DNA from: Streptomyces sp. CHD11
GTDB taxonomy: Bacteria; Actinomycetota; Actinomycetes; Streptomycetales; Streptomycetaceae
Assembly: GCF_018638295.1 (NCBI RefSeq)
Contig: NZ_JABTTS010000020.1
Span: forward strand, 12,155 to 76,154
Reading direction: 5' to 3'
Length of the DNA: 64,000 nt
This document shows positions 51,805 through 61,256 of this stretch, in pieces. The first letter of the stretch is position 1; every line of letters starts with the position of its first letter. Position numbers and translations under genes: made by a program. The notes below the pieces were generated by a model. It did not search any database. It was not told the DNA's origin and was given only the letters and a program-made list of their open reading frames with translations.

Positions 51805-53241
51805 TCAGGTACCGGGGCGTGAGTCCTCAGGGAGACGTCCGAGCGGGAGCCGGATGGTGACGGTGGTTCCGACACCCACCTCCGAGTCCACGGTCACCTG
51901 TCCGTCATGGGCGTGCACGATGGCCTCCACGATGGCCAGGCCGAGTCCGGAACCGCCGTAGGCGCGGCTGCGGCTGGCCTCGGCACGCCAGAACCGTTCG
52001 AAGACGCGGGGCAGGTCCTCGGGGGAGATGCCGGGACCGTTGTCGATGACGCTCAGCTCCACGGCGTCGCTGCCGAGGGCGACCTTGACACGGACGGAGG
52101 TGCGGGCCGGGGTGTGCTGGACGGCGTTGCCCACGAGATTGCGCAGGACCTGCTGCAGACGATCGCCGTCTCCGATGACGGGCGCCGGCGGGGCGGGCTC
52201 CATGACGATGCCACGCTGCGGGTAGATGATCTGGGCGTCCTCGACGACGCTGGCGGCCAGGGCGGTGACGTCCACGTCGTCCTGCTCGACGGGCCGGCCG
52301 GCGTCCAGCCGGGCGAGCAGCGCGAGGTCCTCCACGAGCAGGCGCATCCGTCCCACCTCGTTCTCGATGTGCTCGAGCGCGGTCTCCAGGTCCGCGCCGG
52401 TCAGTCCGCCCTGGCGGTGCAGGTCGAGCCACCCGGAGATGGTGGACAGCGGGGTGCGCAGTTCGTGGGAGGTGTCGGCGGCCAGCGAGCGCACGGTCGC
52501 CTCCGCGCGGGCCTGGGCGTCGAACGCCCGGTTGACCGCCTTGGCCAGCAGGTCGGCTTCGCTGCCGTTGCGATGCGTGGGCAGCCGCTCGGTCAGGGAG
52601 CCCGCGGCGATGGCGTCGGCGCTGCGGGCCATACGGGCGAGCGGGCGCATGCCGAGGCGCAGGACGACGACGGACAGGGCCAGCAGCACCAGCAACGCGC
52701 CGCCGATCAGGGCCAGGTGCCGTCCGACGAGGGCGTCGGTGGTGGCGTCGTCGACGGAGGTGTCGATGGCGAGGACGACGGCCGCCGGTGCCACGGTGCC
52801 CTCGGCCGGCCCGCGGTCGATGACCAGTCCGGGACTGGGGATGCGTACGGCGCTGAGGTCGCCGCCCTCCAGGGTGACGACGCTTCCAGCCGGTGCCGTT
52901 GCGCTGAGAGCGGCGAGTTCCTCCTCGGCCCGGGCCGCGGAACCGGTGCTGAGCAGCACCTTGTTGTTCTCGTCGACGGCCACCGTGCCCAGGGGTGAGC
53001 CGAGGAGGGCGCCGAGGTGGTCGGCGTCGGCGGTCTGCGGTCCCCGGCCGATGACCTGCGCCAGCCGCCCGGCGTTGGCCTCGAGGGTGTGCTGGTCGCG
53101 CTTGTCCAGGAAGTTCTCCACCAGGAAGGCGCTGATGACGGCGCTGGCGACCAGGCCGACGACCAGCAGGAGGGCCAGCCCGGCGAGCAGGCGCAGACGG
53201 AGGCTGGAGAAGGCCCAGGGAAGACGGCTGCGGAGTCTCAC
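51805..53241 (-). CDS. Two-component sensor histidine kinase
   Basis: A 478-residue membrane kinase: TM1 about 15-40, an extracytoplasmic sensor of ~130 residues, TM2 about 175-196, HAMP linker (MRPLARMARSADAIAAG), HisKA with His259 in DTSHELRTPLSTI, and an ATPase domain (N-box RNLVGNAVQHTP, G1 VIDNGPGI, G2 GGSGLGLAIV). GTG 53241 overlaps the response regulator stop (GTGA). It forms a pair with the regulator and is transcribed after the MmpL gene. Confidence 0.93.
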   Translation of the reverse strand: MRLRSRLPWAFSSLRLRLLAGLALLLVVGLVASAVISAFLVENFLDKRDQHTLEANAGRLAQVIGRGPQTADADHLGALLGSPLGTVAVDENNKVLLSTGSAARAEEELAALSATAPAGSVVTLEGGDLSAVRIPSPGLVIDRGPAEGTVAPAAVVLAIDTSVDDATTDALVGRHLALIGGALLVLLALSVVVLRLGMRPLARMARSADAIAAGSLTERLPTHRNGSEADLLAKAVNRAFDAQARAEATVRSLAADTSHELRTPLSTISGWLDLHRQGGLTGADLETALEHIENEVGRMRLLVEDLALLARLDAGRPVEQDDVDVTALAASVVEDAQIIYPQRGIVMEPAPPAPVIGDGDRLQQVLRNLVGNAVQHTPARTSVRVKVALGSDAVELSVIDNGPGISPEDLPRVFERFWRAEASRSRAYGGSGLGLAIVEAIVHAHDGQVTVDSEVGVGTTVTIRLPLGRLPEDSRPGT

Positions 53242-53963
53242 GCGTCGCCCTGCTCTCGGAGGGTGTAGCCGACGCCGCGGACGGTGCGCAGCAGTGGCGC
53301 CCGGCCGTGGTCGATCTTGCGCCGGAGATTGGAGATGAACCGTTCGACGACGACGGAGTCCCCGCCGAAGTCGTACTGCCACACGGCTTCGAGGATCTGG
53401 GCGCGGGAGAGGACCTGTCCCTGGTGTCTGAGCAGGTAGTGCAGCAGACGGTATTCGGTGGGGGACAGTTCGACGAGCCGGCCGTCCCTGCGGACCTCGT
53501 GGCGCAGGTCGTCGAGGGTGAGGTCGGCGCAGCGCAGGCGGGTGTCCTCGGCGGTGGGTCCTCCGCTGCCACCGCGGGCACGGCGCAGCAGCGCGTGCAG
53601 GCGGGCGCCGACCTCGACGACGCTGAAGGGTTTGGTGACGTAGTCGTCGCCGCCCAGGCGCAGGCCCCGTACCCGGTCCTCCACGGCGTCGCGGGCGGTG
53701 AGGAAGAGCACGGGGACGTCGATGGCGCGGGAGCGCAACAGCTGGAGGATCTCGAAACCGTCGGCACCGGGAAGCATCACGTCCAGGACGATGATGTCCG
53801 GCGGGCGGCGGGCGACCTGCTCGAGGGCTTCGGTCAGGTCACCCGCCACATCGACGTCGAACGCGGCGAACCGGAGTGCCGAGATCAGCAGACGCCTGAT
53901 GCCGGGATCGTCGTCGATGACGAGGACGCGGTCGGCGGTACCCGGCGGGTTGACGGCGTTCAT
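53238..53963 (-). CDS. OmpR-family response regulator
   Basis: A 241-residue regulator. Receiver: acidic DDD at 17-19, phosphoacceptor Asp61 in IIVLDVMLPGADG, Thr/Lys in LTARD and YVTKPFS. The C-terminal winged helix has ELSPTEYRLLHYLLRH and DSVVVERFISNLRRKID with RTVRGVGYTL. ATG 53963 follows GGAG. It is 91 bp downstream of the MmpL gene and probably controls it. Confidence 0.94.
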   Translation of the reverse strand: MNAVNPPGTADRVLVIDDDPGIRRLLISALRFAAFDVDVAGDLTEALEQVARRPPDIIVLDVMLPGADGFEILQLLRSRAIDVPVLFLTARDAVEDRVRGLRLGGDDYVTKPFSVVEVGARLHALLRRARGGSGGPTAEDTRLRCADLTLDDLRHEVRRDGRLVELSPTEYRLLHYLLRHQGQVLSRAQILEAVWQYDFGGDSVVVERFISNLRRKIDHGRAPLLRTVRGVGYTLREQGDA

Positions 53964-54054
53964 GGGGTCTCCAGGTGACGGCAGCGGCCGTCCGACGTCC
54001 GCCGTCGCGGCGGACTCGGTGGGTGTCCCGGTGTCGGCTCTGCTGATCATCGTG

Positions 54055-56313
54055 TCACAGGCCCACGGGAGTGGATTCCCTGACGGCGGCGTGGGCGGCC
54101 ACCGGCTCGGGAGCGTGGAAGTTCCCGCCCTCGACGTCGACTTGCGGCAGCACACGGTCCAGCCGGCGCGGCAGCCACCAGGCCCGGTCCCCCAGAAGTG
54201 CCAGGACCGCCGGCACGAGGGTCATACGGACCAGGAAGGCGTCCACCATGACTCCGAAGGCCAGGGCGAAGGCGATCGGCATGATATCGGCGTCGTGGGA
54301 GAACAGGAAACTGACGAACACCGAGACCATGATGAGCGCCGCGGACGTGACCACGCGGGCGGCGTTGCGGGATCCGTTGAGGATGGCCGCGCGGGCGTCG
54401 CGGTTGCGGTGGTAGTCCTCCCGCATGGCGGAGACCAGGAACACCTCGTAGTCCATGGCCAGTCCGAAGAGTACGGACATCACGACGATGGGCACGAAGC
54501 TGGCCACCGGGCCCTCGCTGGGAACACCGAGCGGGCCGGCCAGCCACCCCCACTGGAACACCGCCACGGTGGCCCCGAAGGCCGCACCCACGGACAGCAG
54601 GAACCCGATGGTGGCCTTGACCGGGATGGCGATCGAACGGAACGCGATCATCAGCAGGAGCAGGGACAGCCCGACCACGACGATCACGAAGGGCACGAGC
54701 GCGCCGCTGAGCTTGTCGGAGACGTCGATGCTGACGGCGGTCATGCCGGTGACGGCGACATAGCTGCCGCTGGACTCCGCCAGCGGCAGCATCTGGGTGC
54801 GCAGCCGGGAGACGAGGGCGCTGGTCTCCTCGGACCGCGGGCCGGTTTCGGGGATGATCTGGATCCGTGCCGCTGTTTTGTTCTCGGCCACGTCGATGCC
54901 GCTGACGTCCGCGATGCCCCGGACGTCGCGCAGCTCCTCCTCGACGGCGTCGGCCGTGGAGACGACGGTGGCCGGGTCGTCGCTCTCGACGAGCACGACG
55001 AGCGGCCCGTTGGCGCCGGGACCGAAGGCGTCACTGATCACGTCGTAGGCCTGGCGGCTGGAGTTGGTCGTGGCGCTGGAGCCCTCGTCGGTGAGTGCCA
55101 GCTTCAGCTGCAGGGCGGGAAGGGCCAGGGCGACGAGCGCGACGGTGCCCAGGATCAGATTGCGTACGGGGTGGCGCAGCACGCCCTGGGTCCAGCGCAC
55201 GCCCATGGTGTCCGCCGGGCCGTCGTGCGCCGACTGCGGCCGGGCGCGCTTGCGGCCGGGGAGGCGCGGGAGCCGGCGCCGCCGGGCGGTGGTGGACCGG
55301 GGTGCCCTGGGCGTGAGCCGGTGGCCGGCCATCCCCATCAGCGCGGGCAGCAGGGTCACCGCGGTGATGACGGCGACCGCGACCGCTCCGGCGGACGCCA
55401 GACCCATGGAGGTCAGCATCGGTACACCGGCGACGGCGAGACCGGAGAGCGCGATGAGGACGGTGGCTCCGGCGAAGATCACGGCGCTGCCCGCGGTGGC
55501 GGTGGCCCTGGCGATGGACTCCCGCACCGGCATACCGGTGGCGAGCTGGGCGCGGTGCCGGGAGACGATGAACAGGGCGTAGTCGATACCGACGGCGAGG
55601 CCCAGCATGATCGCCAGGGTGGGCGCGTTGTCGGAGACCCCGAACGCCGTGGCCAGACCGATCATCGCGGCCATCGTGCCGACGATCCCCAGCACGGCGG
55701 TGATCAGCGGCAGGCCCGCGGCCAGCAGCGACCCGAAGGTGATCACCAGAATGATCAGGGCCACTCCCAGACCGACCAGCTCACCGGGTCCCACGGGCGG
55801 ATGCGAGGACTCGTAGGGCTCACCGCCGTAGACGGTCCTCAGGCCCGCCTGCTGGGCCGGGTCCCCCGCGGCCTTCACCGCGTCCAGCGTGCCGGCGGGC
55901 ACGTCGTCCGCCTCCTTGGTGGTGAAGGTGACCTGTGCCACCGCGGTGCGTCCGTCCTCGGAGACGGTGCCGCTCTCGGCCGGGTCGGCGACCTCGCTCA
56001 CCCCGGGGACCTGGCCCGTGGCCCGCAGCGTGGCCTCCATCGGCTCGCGCAGCCCCGGCTCGGTCACCTTGCGGCCGTCCGGCGCCTGGAACACGATCTG
56101 CGCCGACTGGGCGTCCGGCTCGGGGAAGTGCCGTTCCATCTTGGTCAGGGCCGTCTGTGCCGGTGAGCCGGGTATGGAACTGCTGTCCGTGAAGGAACCG
56201 GCGAAGGAGAGCCCGAGACCGACCACCGCACCGAGGGCGAGCAGCCATCCGATCAACATCCGTTGCCAGCGGCGGGCACCCAGCGCACCCAGCCGATACA
56301 AGAGCGTAGCCAT
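54055..56313 (-). CDS. MmpL/RND-family transporter
   Basis: A 752-residue exporter with two homologous halves, each with a large periplasmic loop (about 45-180 and 405-520) and clusters of membrane segments. MmpL signatures: GIDYALFIVSRHR and FGLAMDYEVFLVSAMRED. ATG 56313 has GAGGGA upstream. Family members export lipids, siderophores or toxic compounds. It is first in an operon with a two-component system, an arrangement fitting envelope-stress or drug response. Confidence 0.92.
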   Translation of the reverse strand: MATLLYRLGALGARRWQRMLIGWLLALGAVVGLGLSFAGSFTDSSSIPGSPAQTALTKMERHFPEPDAQSAQIVFQAPDGRKVTEPGLREPMEATLRATGQVPGVSEVADPAESGTVSEDGRTAVAQVTFTTKEADDVPAGTLDAVKAAGDPAQQAGLRTVYGGEPYESSHPPVGPGELVGLGVALIILVITFGSLLAAGLPLITAVLGIVGTMAAMIGLATAFGVSDNAPTLAIMLGLAVGIDYALFIVSRHRAQLATGMPVRESIARATATAGSAVIFAGATVLIALSGLAVAGVPMLTSMGLASAGAVAVAVITAVTLLPALMGMAGHRLTPRAPRSTTARRRRLPRLPGRKRARPQSAHDGPADTMGVRWTQGVLRHPVRNLILGTVALVALALPALQLKLALTDEGSSATTNSSRQAYDVISDAFGPGANGPLVVLVESDDPATVVSTADAVEEELRDVRGIADVSGIDVAENKTAARIQIIPETGPRSEETSALVSRLRTQMLPLAESSGSYVAVTGMTAVSIDVSDKLSGALVPFVIVVVGLSLLLLMIAFRSIAIPVKATIGFLLSVGAAFGATVAVFQWGWLAGPLGVPSEGPVASFVPIVVMSVLFGLAMDYEVFLVSAMREDYHRNRDARAAILNGSRNAARVVTSAALIMVSVFVSFLFSHDADIMPIAFALAFGVMVDAFLVRMTLVPAVLALLGDRAWWLPRRLDRVLPQVDVEGGNFHAPEPVAAHAAVRESTPVGL

Positions 56314-57226
56314 CAGTGATTCCCTCACTCGTAGAAGACGACACGTCACATCCTTCGCAGCGGACTTGACGGCCGCCGCACGGGAAACCTGAGGGTTTCC
56401 TGACGGTTGGGTTCCGACGCCGTCAGGTTCGTGCGGCTGCCGGGTTGCCGGGCCGGCGTAGTCGGCGCTCCGCGGGCCTTTGGGCCAGGTCGCGCGCCCG
56501 GGGGCAGGTCGCGGTGGCGGACGTGCGCAGGATGGGTCGACAGCGCGCCGACCCGGCGCGAGAGGCGCCCGTCCTGCTCCCGGCGGGCATCGGGAGGCCC
56601 GGATGCCGTCGGTCGGTGTCGGCCCGGCGCGGCAGGACCCGGACGAGCCCGCCGCGATCCGGACGCGGTCCGACGTGCCACCCCAAGCGCGTGATCACCT
56701 CACGCCTCCGGCCACCACGTCACCGATGTTGCCGACCGGTTGCCGTTCCCCCGTGGATGCCGGTGACGGCCCCCGTCCCGAAGCGCGGGAGCGCGACATC
56801 GCTCTCGTCCTCCCGCGGCGCGACGCGGTGGCGGTGGACCGGATCCCCGTCGGTGGCCGGGGCGGCGTGCGCGGATGAAGGAGGGACGCTGCCGCGCAGG
56901 GCACGCGCCGTTTCCCGGCCGGACGCCTTGCGGGAATGCGGAACCGGGCGGCACCCCGGCCGCGGACGGCGACGCCGGACTCGCGTCGGCGGGGCCGCGG
57001 TGGGAGGAGATCCGCAGGTCGTCCACGACCGGACGGCCCCTGGGTCAGGAGCGCCCCGGACGCCGGGGCTTTCCGCGGGGGAAAACGTGCCTTGCGCGTT
57101 ACGGCCTTGTGAACGCCCGTCACCGCTGGCCAAGGTGGGGGCCAGCCGCGCCGTGGCCGGACCGCCTCGACACCGAGCGCTCGTCACCGGACCCGCGCAT
57201 CGATCACCTGGACCGGGAGTCAATTC
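56314..57226. other. Long gene-free stretch between divergent operons
   Basis: About 900 bp without a convincing gene; frames here are GC-driven shadows. A small stem-loop GGAAACC/GGTTTCC (56383-56389, 56394-56400) lies near the MmpL promoter side and could be an operator. Remnants of a decayed gene are possible but not recognisable. Confidence 0.5.
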
Positions 57227-58384
57227 GTGCCGCAGAGCTATCGCATCGCAGTGGTCCCCGGCGACGGGATCGGCCGAGAGGTCGTCCCGGAGGGCCTGAG
57301 GTGCCTGCGGGCCGCCGCCGAGGTGTACGGGTTCGCACTCGACGTCACCGAGTTCGACTTCGCCAGCGCCGACTACTGGCTGAAGCACGGCACGATGCTG
57401 CCCGGGAACTGGCGGGACGTCCTCGGTCCCTTCGACGCCATCTTCTTCGGCGCGGTCGGATGGCCCGAAGTGGTACCGGACCATGTGTCGCTGTGGGGCA
57501 GCCTGCTCCAGCTGCGGCGGGGCTTCGACCAGTACGTCAACCTGCGTCCCGTCCGGCTGCTGCGCGGCGTACGCAGTCCGCTGCGCGACCACCGGCCGGG
57601 CGACATCGACTTCTACGTCGTACGGGAGAACACCGAGGGCGAGTACTCCAGCATCGGGGGCCGGATCTTCGAGGGCACCGATCGCGAGACCGTGGTCCAG
57701 GAGACGGTCATGACACGGACCGGCGTCGACCGCGTCCTGCGCTATGCCTTCGACCTCGCCTCGTCCCGCCCGGACAAACACCTCACCTGGGCGACGAAGA
57801 GCAACGGCATCTCGATCTCCATGCCCTACTGGGACGAGCGGGCGACCGAGATGGCCGCCCGGTACCCCGACGTGAGGGCCGACAAGGACCACATCGACAT
57901 CCTGACCGCCAAGTTCGTCCTCCAGCCCGACCGGTACGACGTGGTCGTCGCCAGCAACCTGTTCGGCGACATCCTCTCCGACCTCGGCCCGGCCTGCACC
58001 GGAACCATCGGCATCGCCCCCAGCGCCAACATCAACCCCGACCGCGTCTTCCCCAGCCTCTTCGAACCGGTCCACGGGTCGGCACCGGACATCGCCGGTC
58101 TCGGTGTCGCCAACCCCGTCGGGCAGATCTGGAGCGGCGCCATGATGCTCACCCACCTCGGCGAGAACGACGCCGCCGCGCACATGGTGGCCGCGATCGA
58201 GAGCGTGCTGGACGAGCAGCCCGGTGTGCTCACCCCCGACCTCGGGGGCACGGGCACCACGGCGGGGCTGGGGCAGGCCGTCGCGGCCCGGATCACCGCC
58301 GGGCCGCTCGCCGGTCACGACGGACGGGCGGCGGCCGGCGGCCCGGCCGCCCGCACGGCCGGGGAAGGGGCCACGGCGTCATGA
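57227..58384 (+). CDS. Tartrate/D-malate dehydrogenase-like (isocitrate/isopropylmalate dehydrogenase family)
   Basis: A 385-residue NAD-dependent beta-decarboxylating dehydrogenase. Seen: IAVVPGDGIGREVVPEG, LWGSLLQLRRGFDQYVNLRP (substrate arginines), YVVRENTEGEYSSIGG, the KSNG block, VASNLFGDILSDLG and EPVHGSAPDIAGLGVANP (metal and NAD sites). The substrate loop matches tartrate/D-malate dehydrogenases better than leucine-pathway enzymes. GTG 57227 has GGGAG seven bases upstream. A ~30-residue Gly/Ala tail is unusual. First gene of the hydroxyacid-type cluster. Confidence 0.85.
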   Translation: MPQSYRIAVVPGDGIGREVVPEGLRCLRAAAEVYGFALDVTEFDFASADYWLKHGTMLPGNWRDVLGPFDAIFFGAVGWPEVVPDHVSLWGSLLQLRRGFDQYVNLRPVRLLRGVRSPLRDHRPGDIDFYVVRENTEGEYSSIGGRIFEGTDRETVVQETVMTRTGVDRVLRYAFDLASSRPDKHLTWATKSNGISISMPYWDERATEMAARYPDVRADKDHIDILTAKFVLQPDRYDVVVASNLFGDILSDLGPACTGTIGIAPSANINPDRVFPSLFEPVHGSAPDIAGLGVANPVGQIWSGAMMLTHLGENDAAAHMVAAIESVLDEQPGVLTPDLGGTGTTAGLGQAVAARITAGPLAGHDGRAAAGGPAARTAGEGATAS

Positions 58385-58902
58385 GGACCAGGCCGGTCCT
58401 CGACGGCTTCCCCGGGGCGCCCGTACCCGAGGAGGTGGGGTGATCCGCGGGGCCCGGCCGGTCCGCTCCCCGGGACACGGGCCGCCCGCAGCCACCGCCC
58501 GGAACCGCCACGGGCTCACGCCGGGAACAGGTCCGACAGGGCCGGTGATCCTCGGGGAGCGCGCATCGTCCCGCTTCTTACGGCCGGACCGACGGACCGG
58601 GGCTCCGACGACCTGACCCCGTGACCGGGACCGACCGGGCCGGACCGACCGGGCCGGACCGACCGGGCCGGACCGACCGGGCCGGACCGACCGGGCCGGG
58701 ACCGCCCTCCCCGGCCCGCCCTCCCCGAACCCGCCCTCCCCGGCCCGCCGCCCCCCAGGGCGTCTCCCTCCTCCGAGGCGGGAGACGAACCGACACCGCT
58801 CACCCAGCACTCGGGGAGGGCGGTTCCTCACCCCCACGCCGGCATTCCTCACCCATCCAGACAGCTGCCCAGCAATGGTGGCGGCGCGAAGGGACGACCT
58901 TC
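58385..58902. other. Intergenic stretch with low-complexity DNA
   Basis: A 518-bp gap between the dehydrogenase and the MFS gene. Apart from the 14-bp tandem array, it shows only pyrimidine-rich low-complexity sequence. No gene, RNA or clear promoter recognised. Confidence 0.5.
58630..58699. repeat. Five perfect copies of a 14-bp tandem repeat
   Basis: ACCGACCGGGCCGG occurs five times in a row without change. Each unit is partly self-complementary (CCGG), so the array could fold into strong hairpins. No spacers, so not CRISPR-like. Confidence 0.9.
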
Positions 58903-60177
58903 ATGACGACGGTGTCAGCAGGGCAGCGCACACGTACCCGGCGCATCACGTTCCTGGTCGCTCTCGCGGTCTTCGCGCAGGAGTCGACCTGGAACTTCTA
59001 CGAATCCCAGGTACCGCCGCTCCTGCGGGAGCACCTCAGCAGCGCGGCCGTCGTGGGCCTGCTGATGGGCATGGACAACCTGCTGGGCATCTTCATCCAG
59101 CCGTGGATCGGCAACCGGTCCGACCGGACCAGGACCTCCTGGGGCCGCCGGATGCCCTACCTGGTGATCGGGATGCCGGTCGCCGCCGCGCTGTTCATCC
59201 TCATCCCGCACAGCGCCTCGTCCTTGCCGCTGCTGATCGTGGTGCTCTTCGCGTACGCGCTCGTCGCCAACACCTTCAAACCGATCGCCGAGGCGCTCGT
59301 ACCGGACTTCATCGCACCCGAGCGACGGAGCCGGGCCAACGCCGCGGTCAAGATCGCCTCCAGCATCACGACCATCGTCGCCGCCCTGATCAGCATCTTC
59401 CTGGTCGACAACCATCTGAGCCTCGCGTTCGCCATCCCCGCGATCATCATGCTGATCTCGATCGGGGTACTCTCGGCCACCGTGCGCGACAACCGGTCCC
59501 CGGCCTACCAGGCGGCGGTGGCCGAGACCGAGGCGATGCACGGCGAGGAGCGCGCCGATCCGCGCGTCCGGGACACCTTCGTCGAGATCCTCAAGGACAC
59601 CGACCGCAGCCGGCTCCTGCTGCTCCTGGCGATCTTCCTCTTCGGCAGCGCGTGGGCCGCGTCCCGTTCGCTGATCACGCCGTTCGGGATGGAAGCCCTG
59701 GACATGTCGAAGGGGGCCGCCGGCGGTCTCACCCTGCCCGGCGGGATCGCCTTCATCCTGGCCGCCTACCCGGCAGCCATGCTCGCCGAGCGTTACGGAC
59801 GGCTCCGGGTCATGGGCGTGGGCATGTCGGTCTTCGCCGGCGCCATGGTGCTGGGAACCCTCCTGCGGACTCCGGCGGGCGTCACCGTGGCCCTGTGCCT
59901 CGGCGCGATCGGCGCGACCTGCTTCCTGGTCAACGCGGTGGTCGTGCTGTGGAACCTCGCACCCTCGGCGCGGGTCTTCGGGACCTACGCCGGTATGTAC
60001 ACCGTCGGCTGGGCCGGCGGCGGCTTCCTCGGCCCGGCGGCGGTCGGTGGCATGGTCGACATCACCGGCTGGCCCCTGATGCTCGTCGACATCGCCTTCG
60101 TCGCCACGCTGTCCATCGTCGTCGTGGCCAGGATCGGTGTGCTCCGGCGGCGCACCGCCCTGGCCCTCGCCAAGTAA
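58903..60177 (+). CDS. MFS transporter
   Basis: A 424-residue membrane protein with ~12 segments and the MFS loop-2/3 motif GNRSDRTRTSWGRRMPYL. The N-terminal half resembles SLC45/sugar-type MFS carriers (QESTWNFYESQVPPLLREH). ATG 58903 has GAAGGGA nine bases upstream; upstream frame is repeat DNA. As the only transporter in the cluster it probably imports the unknown substrate. Confidence 0.88.
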   Translation: MTTVSAGQRTRTRRITFLVALAVFAQESTWNFYESQVPPLLREHLSSAAVVGLLMGMDNLLGIFIQPWIGNRSDRTRTSWGRRMPYLVIGMPVAAALFILIPHSASSLPLLIVVLFAYALVANTFKPIAEALVPDFIAPERRSRANAAVKIASSITTIVAALISIFLVDNHLSLAFAIPAIIMLISIGVLSATVRDNRSPAYQAAVAETEAMHGEERADPRVRDTFVEILKDTDRSRLLLLLAIFLFGSAWAASRSLITPFGMEALDMSKGAAGGLTLPGGIAFILAAYPAAMLAERYGRLRVMGVGMSVFAGAMVLGTLLRTPAGVTVALCLGAIGATCFLVNAVVVLWNLAPSARVFGTYAGMYTVGWAGGGFLGPAAVGGMVDITGWPLMLVDIAFVATLSIVVVARIGVLRRRTALALAK

Positions 60178-60225
60178 CCAGCCACCCCCGCTGCCCGGCA
60201 CCGGACGCAGCAGAGACGAGGTACC

Positions 60226-61212
60226 GTGCCCCGCGTTCTGATCACCACGGACTACCTGCGGCCCGGCGACGAGGTCGACGACCGCCTTCGGGCGCACGGC
60301 CACACGACGGTGCACGCCCCGTCGGCCGGCCGGCGCACTCCCGAGCAGCTCGTCGCCGCCCTCGACGGAATCGACGCGGCGCTCGTCGCCCATGAACCCC
60401 TGACCGCCGAGGTCCTGTCCCGGGCCCCCCGCCTGCGCGCCGTCGTGCGCACCGGCGTCGGCTACGACTCGATCGACATCGCCGCCGCGGGCAGGCTCGG
60501 CGTCACGGTGAGCAACCTGCCGGGAATCAACGCGAACGCGGTGGCCGAGTACACCCTGGCTCTGCTGCTGGCGACGGCGCGGCGACTGGTGCGGAGCGCG
60601 GTGGGCGTCGCGGCCGGCCGATGGCCGAGGGAGGACGGCCATGAACTGCGCGGGGCGACGCTCGGCCTGATCGGCTACGGGGCGGCGGCGCGCGCCGTGG
60701 TGCCGCTGGCGAGGGCCTTCGGCATGGAGGTGCTGTGCACGACCGGTGTGCCGCCGAGCGAGCGGACCGACCCGGCGGTGCGGTTCGTCGCGCTCCCCGA
60801 ACTGCTGGCGGCATCCGACTACGTATCGGTGCACACCGCGCTGACGGACCGCACCCGCGGTCTCCTGGACGCCTCCGCCTTCCGGCGGATGAAGCCGACG
60901 GCGGTGCTGGTCAACACAGCGCGGGGCGCCGTCGTCGACGAGCGGGCCCTCGCCGACGCCGTGCGGGGCGGCGAGATCGCCGCGGCAGCCCTCGACGTGG
61001 TCCGCGAGGAGCCGCTCCCGGCCGACAGCCCGCTGCGGGACGTCGAGGGAATCGTCGTCTTCTCCCACCTCGCGGGCCAGACCGCCCAGGCTCGTGCCGC
61101 CGCCGGCCTGGAGGGAGCGGCCGAGGTGGTGGCCGCCCTCGCCGGCCGCCCCCGGTTCGCCGTCAACGCCCACCTGCTGCCCGCCGGCCACACCGCCCGG
61201 ACCGACGGGTGA
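60226..61212 (+). CDS. D-2-hydroxyacid dehydrogenase family protein
   Basis: A 328-residue NAD(P)-dependent enzyme. NAD loop TLGLIGYGAAARAV, catalytic Arg in VNTARGAVVDE, Glu in DVVREEPLPADSP, His in FSHLAGQT. It interconverts a 2-hydroxy acid and its keto acid (for example glyoxylate or hydroxypyruvate). GTG 60226 follows GAGG. Placed 48 bp after the MFS gene and 44 bp before the AtuA-family gene. Confidence 0.9.
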   Translation: MPRVLITTDYLRPGDEVDDRLRAHGHTTVHAPSAGRRTPEQLVAALDGIDAALVAHEPLTAEVLSRAPRLRAVVRTGVGYDSIDIAAAGRLGVTVSNLPGINANAVAEYTLALLLATARRLVRSAVGVAAGRWPREDGHELRGATLGLIGYGAAARAVVPLARAFGMEVLCTTGVPPSERTDPAVRFVALPELLAASDYVSVHTALTDRTRGLLDASAFRRMKPTAVLVNTARGAVVDERALADAVRGGEIAAAALDVVREEPLPADSPLRDVEGIVVFSHLAGQTAQARAAAGLEGAAEVVAALAGRPRFAVNAHLLPAGHTARTDG

Positions 61213-61256
61213 CACCCGCCCGCCATCTGCCCGGCACACCGACAAGGAAGAGGAAC

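Noticed and set aside
58630..58699. Possible CRISPR array
   Set aside because: Units are contiguous 14-mers with no spacers and no cas genes nearby.
58915..61245. 776-residue minus-strand open frame
   Set aside because: Antisense to the MFS and hydroxyacid dehydrogenase genes; no motifs.
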